From Rhodococcus sovatensis (GTDB lineage Bacteria > Actinomycetota > Actinomycetes > Mycobacteriales > Mycobacteriaceae), in contig NZ_CP147846.1 of NCBI RefSeq assembly GCF_037327425.1, positions 5,951,442 to 6,015,441 on the forward strand: a stretch of DNA of 64,000 nucleotides, given 5' to 3'. Shown here one piece after another: positions 60,017 to 64,000 of the stretch (positions within the stretch are counted from its first letter, which is position 1; each line of letters opens with the position of its first letter). The notes beneath the pieces were generated by a model, which saw nothing but the letters and a program-made list of their open reading frames with translations, was not told where the DNA came from and did not search any database. The translations under genes and the position numbers were made by a program.

Positions 60017-62077
60017 TCACTCCTTGACGTCCATCAGTTCGGTACTGCTGGAATCGATTCGGTTCGGCCACCATATCCCCGGGCCGACGAGGGTGAACAA
60101 GGCTGGGATGACCAGCGTGCGCACGACGAACGTGTCGAGCAGAATTCCGAACCCCACGATGATGCCCAGCTGGGTGAGGGTGATCAGCGGTAGCACACCC
60201 AGCACGCAGAACACGGCTGCCAGAACGATGCCCGCACTCGTGATGACACCGCCCGTGGCGCCGACGGCGCGCACGTTCGCGGCTCGGGTTCCGTGCCCCG
60301 GTGTTTCCTCCCTCGTGCGGGTGACCAGGAAGATCGTGTAGTCGACGCCGAGTGCGACGAGGAACAGGAACGCGAACAGCGGGACGTTGTCGTCGAGTGC
60401 CGGGAAGCCGAACACAGTGCTGCTGAACCAGCTTCCGACGCAGAGGGCGGCGAGCGCGCTCAACACCGTGGTACCGACGAGAATCAGCGGCGCTACCAAC
60501 GATCGCAGCAGTGCGATGAGTACGAGGAGCACCACGATCAGAATCGCAGGTACGACCACCAGTCGGTCGCGGGCCGCTGCCTCGTTGGTGTCGAGTGCCT
60601 GAGCGTCGCTTCCGCCGACGAGAGCGTCCGGTATGTCGGTGAGTGCCTCACGGAGACCGGTGACCGCGTCGAAAGCCTCGTCCGAGGCAGGAGCCGCATC
60701 GGTCACCACGGACCATTGCGTCAGACCGGTGCCGGAATCAGCGCCGCGGGTAAATGTTTCGACGGAACTCGCCGAGCCGAGAGCGGTGTCGACGCGGCCT
60801 GCGGATTCTGTCGGGGCGACGACGGTCGTCGGGTCGGCGAGTCCAGCAGGGAAGTGTTCGGCGAGGGTGTCGAACCCCTCGACCGATTCGGCTGTGACAC
60901 GGAACTGTTCGGTTTGGGAGAGCCCGATTTCTGTCCCGAACAGTGCTGCAGCGCAGGCGATCAACGCCACGAGGGTGATCGATGCCGTCTGGATCGGGTT
61001 CCGCGATACAGCCGCAGCGACCGAATGCCACGTGCCTGTGGTTGCGGTGTCCTTGTCTCCGGGCTTCGGGACGAACGGCCAGAACAACTTCGGTCCGAAC
61101 AGCGCCAGGAGAGGCGGAAGAACGACGAGCACGAACACGGCTGCGACGACGAGACCTGCCGCGGCGAGCGCACCGAGGCTGCGTGTGCTCGGGAGAATTG
61201 CCAGAAGCAGCGTCAGGAGCGCGAGTACGACGGTTGCGTTGCTGGCGAGGATTGCGGGACCGGCATGTCTGACGGCGTGTTGCAGTGCCTCGCGATGATC
61301 CGTTCGTGCGCGAAGCTCTTCGCGATAGCGAGAGATCAGCAGCAATGCGTAGTTGGTGCCGGCGCCGAAGACTAGAACGCTGGTGATGCCCGAGGTGGAT
61401 CCGTCGAACGACAGGCCCGTCACTTCGGCGAGCGCGGTACCGACGGAGGTGGCGACCCGATCCCCGAGACCGATGACGAACAGCGGGACGAGCCACAGGA
61501 TCGGCGATCGATAGGTTGCGATGAGCAGGATCGCGACGACGAGAGCGGTCACAGCAAGCAAGGTGAAGTTGGCACCCGAGAACGAGTCGGCGATGTCCGC
61601 GCCGAACGCTGGACCGCCTGTGAGCTGCGCGGACAACCCATCGGGTAGGCCGTCGATGGCTGCCTCTCGCAGCGAGGTCACAGTGTCGCTCAGCGAGAAC
61701 CCCGACAGTGTGGAGTCGATCTCCACGATCCCGAGCGTGGCTTTGCCGTCGGGTGCGAGAACGAGCGGGGTGTCGGCGTCGGTCAGCCTTCCGAGTGCCT
61801 GCTCGGCAGCATCGAGGTCTGCGGCGTTCAGTTCGGCACGGTCATCGCGGCTGACGACGAGAATCACCGGAGCGGTATCGGCGCCGGGGAATTGCGTCAG
61901 GAGTTCGGTGACCTGCGCGGAGTCCGCTGCTGGTGGTACGGATGAGGGTGCTTGTCCGGCGGAGTCGTTTTCTCCGACGAGGGCCATGAAGCCCAACGAG
62001 AGGATCAGCACCGCAAGTGAAAGTGCCCACGAGCGGCGCGAACTGACAATTCGGGCGAATCGGGTCCATAGGTCCAC
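60017..62077 (-). CDS. MMPL/RND-family membrane transporter
   Basis: The 686-aa protein has about twelve membrane segments in two repeats, each with a large extracytoplasmic loop after the first segment. MMPL landmarks are SGITSVLVFGAGTNYALLLISRYREEL in the first half and LFLVALGVDYTIFLVTRTREE in the second, where the Asp-Tyr pair relates to proton use. It probably exports lipids or drugs. The start is a GTG at 62077. The downstream lipocalin gene is co-transcribed; the divergent MarR gene is its likely regulator. Confidence 0.9.
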   Translation of the reverse strand: MDLWTRFARIVSSRRSWALSLAVLILSLGFMALVGENDSAGQAPSSVPPAADSAQVTELLTQFPGADTAPVILVVSRDDRAELNAADLDAAEQALGRLTDADTPLVLAPDGKATLGIVEIDSTLSGFSLSDTVTSLREAAIDGLPDGLSAQLTGGPAFGADIADSFSGANFTLLAVTALVVAILLIATYRSPILWLVPLFVIGLGDRVATSVGTALAEVTGLSFDGSTSGITSVLVFGAGTNYALLLISRYREELRARTDHREALQHAVRHAGPAILASNATVVLALLTLLLAILPSTRSLGALAAAGLVVAAVFVLVVLPPLLALFGPKLFWPFVPKPGDKDTATTGTWHSVAAAVSRNPIQTASITLVALIACAAALFGTEIGLSQTEQFRVTAESVEGFDTLAEHFPAGLADPTTVVAPTESAGRVDTALGSASSVETFTRGADSGTGLTQWSVVTDAAPASDEAFDAVTGLREALTDIPDALVGGSDAQALDTNEAAARDRLVVVPAILIVVLLVLIALLRSLVAPLILVGTTVLSALAALCVGSWFSSTVFGFPALDDNVPLFAFLFLVALGVDYTIFLVTRTREETPGHGTRAANVRAVGATGGVITSAGIVLAAVFCVLGVLPLITLTQLGIIVGFGILLDTFVVRTLVIPALFTLVGPGIWWPNRIDSSSTELMDVKE

Positions 62078-62096
62078 CCGAAAAGAATCTCATCAA

Positions 62097-62109
62097 CTTA
62101 ACAATTAAG
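62097..62109. promoter_or_regulatory. MarR-type palindrome CTTAA-CAA-TTAAG
   Basis: A perfect AT-rich inverted repeat lies 19 bases before the MMPL start and in the gap to the divergent MarR gene. It is a probable operator for both. Confidence 0.6.
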
Positions 62110-62154
62110 CAACTGAGAGAGTTCAGGCGCTGAGGCGCGATAGTCTGACGCGGC

Positions 62155-62192
62155 CACCGATCGAAAGGAAGGCGGCACCGATCGAAAGGAAG
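62155..62192 (+). repeat. Tandem 21-bp duplication carrying two ribosome sites
   Basis: CACCGATCGAAAGGAAG occurs at 62155-62171 and again at 62176-62192, so an AAGGAA-type ribosome site is duplicated just before the MarR ATG at 62195. Only the second copy is at useful distance. Confidence 0.8.
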
Positions 62193-62194
62193 AC

Positions 62195-62665
62195 ATGTCC
62201 GATCGCAGTGAACTGGAATCGATGATCTCATCGGACGTTCGCGCGCTGTCTGCTGTCTCGGAGGAGATCGGTCGCGCGTTCGGTGCGCAGCATGAATTGC
62301 GACCCAACGATTTTCGCGCACTGCTGCTGATCATGATTGCCGATGTCGAAGGCACGCCGCTGACGGCAGGTGAGCTCGGCAACAGGCTCGGTTTGTCCTC
62401 GGCTGCGATGACGTACCTGGTCGAAAGGATGATCGAGTCCGGTCATATCAAGCGCGAAAAAGTCGCGAGCGACCGTCGTAAGGTCATTCTGCGTTACGAC
62501 GTCCACGGGATGGAGGTCGCCCGCGGATTCTTCGGTCCGTTGGGCGCACGGACGTCCGCGGCTCTTGCCGATATACCGGATTCGGATCTTGCTGCAGCGC
62601 ATCGAGTCTTCAGTGTTTTGATCGACGCGATGCGCGAACATCACGACGAATTACATGCCGGTTGA
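62195..62665 (+). CDS. MarR-family regulator
   Basis: The 156-aa protein has the MarR fold: NDFRALLLIMIADVEGT, GNRLGLSSAAMTYLVERMIESG and the wing KVASDRRKVILRYDVHG. It is divergent from the MMPL-lipocalin operon with an AT-rich palindrome between, and most likely represses that operon. Confidence 0.88.
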   Translation: MSDRSELESMISSDVRALSAVSEEIGRAFGAQHELRPNDFRALLLIMIADVEGTPLTAGELGNRLGLSSAAMTYLVERMIESGHIKREKVASDRRKVILRYDVHGMEVARGFFGPLGARTSAALADIPDSDLAAAHRVFSVLIDAMREHHDELHAG

Positions 62666-62703
62666 TCCGGTTTCGCCCATGTTCGACCGGGTAAACACGG
62701 CAC

Positions 62704-63699
62704 ATGACTTCTACAGCCACCTTTGCCGCGTCGATCGACTCGGGGCGGCCAGGCCATCTGCCGCGCCCGCGCGGTCCGGTGTCCACGGACGTGATCACCG
62801 CGCTCCGCGGGGATCCGTCGCAGCCGGTGAGCCTCCCCGAGACAGCCGCAGACGTCGACTACCTCGGTCATGACGTGCAGCTGGCTCTGTACCTCTGCTA
62901 CGAACTGCACTACCGCGGCTTCCGTGGCGTCGACGACGAGTGGGAATGGAACACCGAGTTGCTCGGCCTTCGTCGGCAGCTCGAACGTGGATTTCTCGCG
63001 CGTATAAGGGAATCGGTCGATCCGGGTTCGAGTGCGACAGAAGAGATGGATGCCTTGTCGGTGGAGCCGAAGACCGGAACAGGGCCGTCCTGGTATCTGC
63101 GCGACGCTGGAACCTGGTCCCAGATGCGTGAGTACCTTGCCAACCGTTCGCTCTACCATCTCAAAGAGGCCGACCCGCATGCATGGGCGATTCCTCGGCT
63201 GACGGGCCAGGCGAAAGCGTCGTTCGTCGCGGTGGAATACGACGAGTACGGCGCTGGACGCGTCGATCGTATGCATCAGCGGCTGTACCTCGAGGCTATG
63301 CACGCCGCGGGAATGGATACCGGATATCTAGCGTATCTCGACGATGCGAATCCGGAGATGCTCGCAATCGTCAACGTCATGTCGCTGTTCGGCTTGCATC
63401 GCTCCCTGCGGGGTGCCGTAGTCGGGCACTTCGCCGCAACGGAGATCACGTCCTCTCCAGGGGCAGCGCGGCTTGTCGAGGCGCTGCGGAGGCTCGAAGC
63501 TCCGGAAGAGTGCGTGCACTTCTACGCCGAACACGTCGAAGCCGACGCGGTACACGAACAGATACTGCGGCATGACGTCGTCGGATCGTTGATCGCCGAC
63601 CAGCCCGAACTCGAAGCCGACGTCGTGTTCGGTATGCGGGCGTTGTCGTTTCTGGAGGACCGTTTCGGCGATGCGATGATGCAACGCTGGACAGCCTAG
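62704..63699 (+). CDS. Iron-containing redox enzyme family (haem-oxygenase-fold diiron protein)
   Basis: The 331-aa protein has the helical haem-oxygenase-like layout with metal-ligand candidates on helices: YLCYELHYRGF near residue 65, VAVEYDEYGAG near 178 (typical ExxxxG helix), LYLEAMHAAG near 197, GHFAATEITSSPG near 243 and HFYAEHVEADAVHEQIL near 270-290. Relatives are diiron oxidases or oxygenases with varied substrates. Its TAG stop lies in a CTAG that also forms the stop of the convergent CDGSH gene. Confidence 0.83.
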   Translation: MTSTATFAASIDSGRPGHLPRPRGPVSTDVITALRGDPSQPVSLPETAADVDYLGHDVQLALYLCYELHYRGFRGVDDEWEWNTELLGLRRQLERGFLARIRESVDPGSSATEEMDALSVEPKTGTGPSWYLRDAGTWSQMREYLANRSLYHLKEADPHAWAIPRLTGQAKASFVAVEYDEYGAGRVDRMHQRLYLEAMHAAGMDTGYLAYLDDANPEMLAIVNVMSLFGLHRSLRGAVVGHFAATEITSSPGAARLVEALRRLEAPEECVHFYAEHVEADAVHEQILRHDVVGSLIADQPELEADVVFGMRALSFLEDRFGDAMMQRWTA

Positions 63700-63869
63700 C
63701 GTCGAGTCCGGTGGCTCGTGTCGCACAGTGGAAAGGTTTTGCTGCGCTTGCACATGCACATCGCAACGGTGGTTCGATCCGATTCCACGATCCGGCCGTC
63801 GGGCATCTCGATCTCCACGGGTCCCTCGATCATGAGTGGACCGTTCTTGACCATCCGTACACGTGTCAT
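63696..63869 (-). CDS. CDGSH iron-sulphur domain protein
   Basis: The 57-aa protein carries the 2Fe-2S motif CMCKRSKTFPLCDTSH near residues 38-53 (three Cys and one His), the pattern of mitoNEET-like CDGSH proteins. An AGGAGGG site lies 11 bases before the ATG at 63869. Its stop overlaps the stop of the convergent haem-oxygenase-fold gene in a CTAG. Small CDGSH proteins act in iron-sulphur or electron transfer in the cytoplasm; together with the neighbouring diiron enzyme it may form a redox pair. Confidence 0.85.
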   Translation of the reverse strand: MTRVRMVKNGPLMIEGPVEIEMPDGRIVESDRTTVAMCMCKRSKTFPLCDTSHRTRR

Positions 63870-64000
63870 GGTTTCGCTTCCCTCCTGACGGCATTCGTTC
63901 TCGATGCCCTGGTGCCGCGACCGCCGGGTCGTTTCGAGGGGTGCCCCGAGGTCCCCGGGACGAAACCCCGGTAATCGACAGCCAGGTATACGCGCCGGTG
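63866..64000 (-). CDS. Possible C-terminal end of an upstream gene (partial)
   Basis: An open frame enters from the right edge and ends at a TGA that overlaps the CDGSH ATG (ATGA), the arrangement of co-translated genes. The visible 44 residues (VYLAVDYRGFVPGTSGHPS, then an Arg-rich tail ending REAKP) match no family I recognise. The frame may be real or chance. Confidence 0.3.
   Translation of the reverse strand, partial: HRRVYLAVDYRGFVPGTSGHPSKRPGGRGTRASRTNAVRREAKP

Noticed and set aside
60293..61375. 360-aa plus-strand frame
   Set aside because: Antisense shadow of the MMPL gene, rich in Arg, Glu and Cys with no domain.

Overview
The window looks like chromosomal DNA of a high-GC actinobacterium of the Rhodococcus/Nocardia group. 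The evidence is GC-rich codon use, frequent GTG starts, lipoproteins and Tat or Sec leaders of actinobacterial style, an alkB-rubredoxin-rubredoxin-TetR cluster of the kind known from Rhodococcus, a long LldD2-like lactate dehydrogenase, an ECF42 sigma factor with its DGPF partner, and a fusion with an F420/Ddn-like domain. I see no rRNA, tRNA, CRISPR array, prophage or replication origin. The genes are mostly accessory metabolism, efflux and one-component regulators. Two insertion sequences are present.

Layout. 1-8 kb: a PadR regulator cut by the window edge; divergent exported serine hydrolases (a beta-lactamase-fold lipoprotein and a DacB-type peptidase) followed by a 5'-truncated dacB copy; then a methyltransferase-TetR pair and a membrane molybdopterin oxidoreductase whose promoters share one palindromic operator. 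8-18 kb: a secreted protein, the IclR-PobA pair for 4-hydroxybenzoate, small stress-type proteins, DinB and alpha/beta hydrolase genes, a ribbon-helix-helix/DUF4097/ABC-2 exporter operon, and a DGPF/ECF42 pair with a matching promoter. 18-28.6 kb: a dehalogenase-GntR-lldD operon on the minus strand and, divergently, a complete sugar-acid route (dehydrogenase, ManD, KDG kinase, fructuronate reductase, KDPG aldolase, MHS transporter) with shared GntR-type operator motifs.

28.6-42.7 kb: an IS5-family element inserted in the shared stop codons of two convergent genes; an OYE-Ddn fusion with a divergent TetR and a drug-efflux MFS gene; a fused E1 alpha-beta 2-oxoacid dehydrogenase; a 30-bp tandem array of hairpins; the alkB-rubA-rubA-alkU alkane hydroxylase operon; a type III glutamine synthetase behind a GlnR-like box; and an IS1182-family element inserted in a palindromic repeat whose uninterrupted copy lies at about 59.3 kb. 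42.7-64 kb: a tctCBA transporter, UspA, two CNNM/CorC-type membrane proteins behind a short leader reading frame, MarR, AbrB-type transporter, MFS-TetR, a Tat-exported neutral ceramidase, VOC, HxlR-QorB, FUSC-MarR, MMPL-lipocalin-MarR, and a haem-oxygenase-fold diiron protein convergent with a CDGSH iron-sulphur protein.

A recurring theme is local regulation. Nearly every catabolic or efflux unit carries its own TetR, MarR, GntR, IclR or HxlR gene, and in many cases a palindrome can be pointed to in the adjoining promoter. All functions are read from sequence motifs and remembered families. No database search was run.
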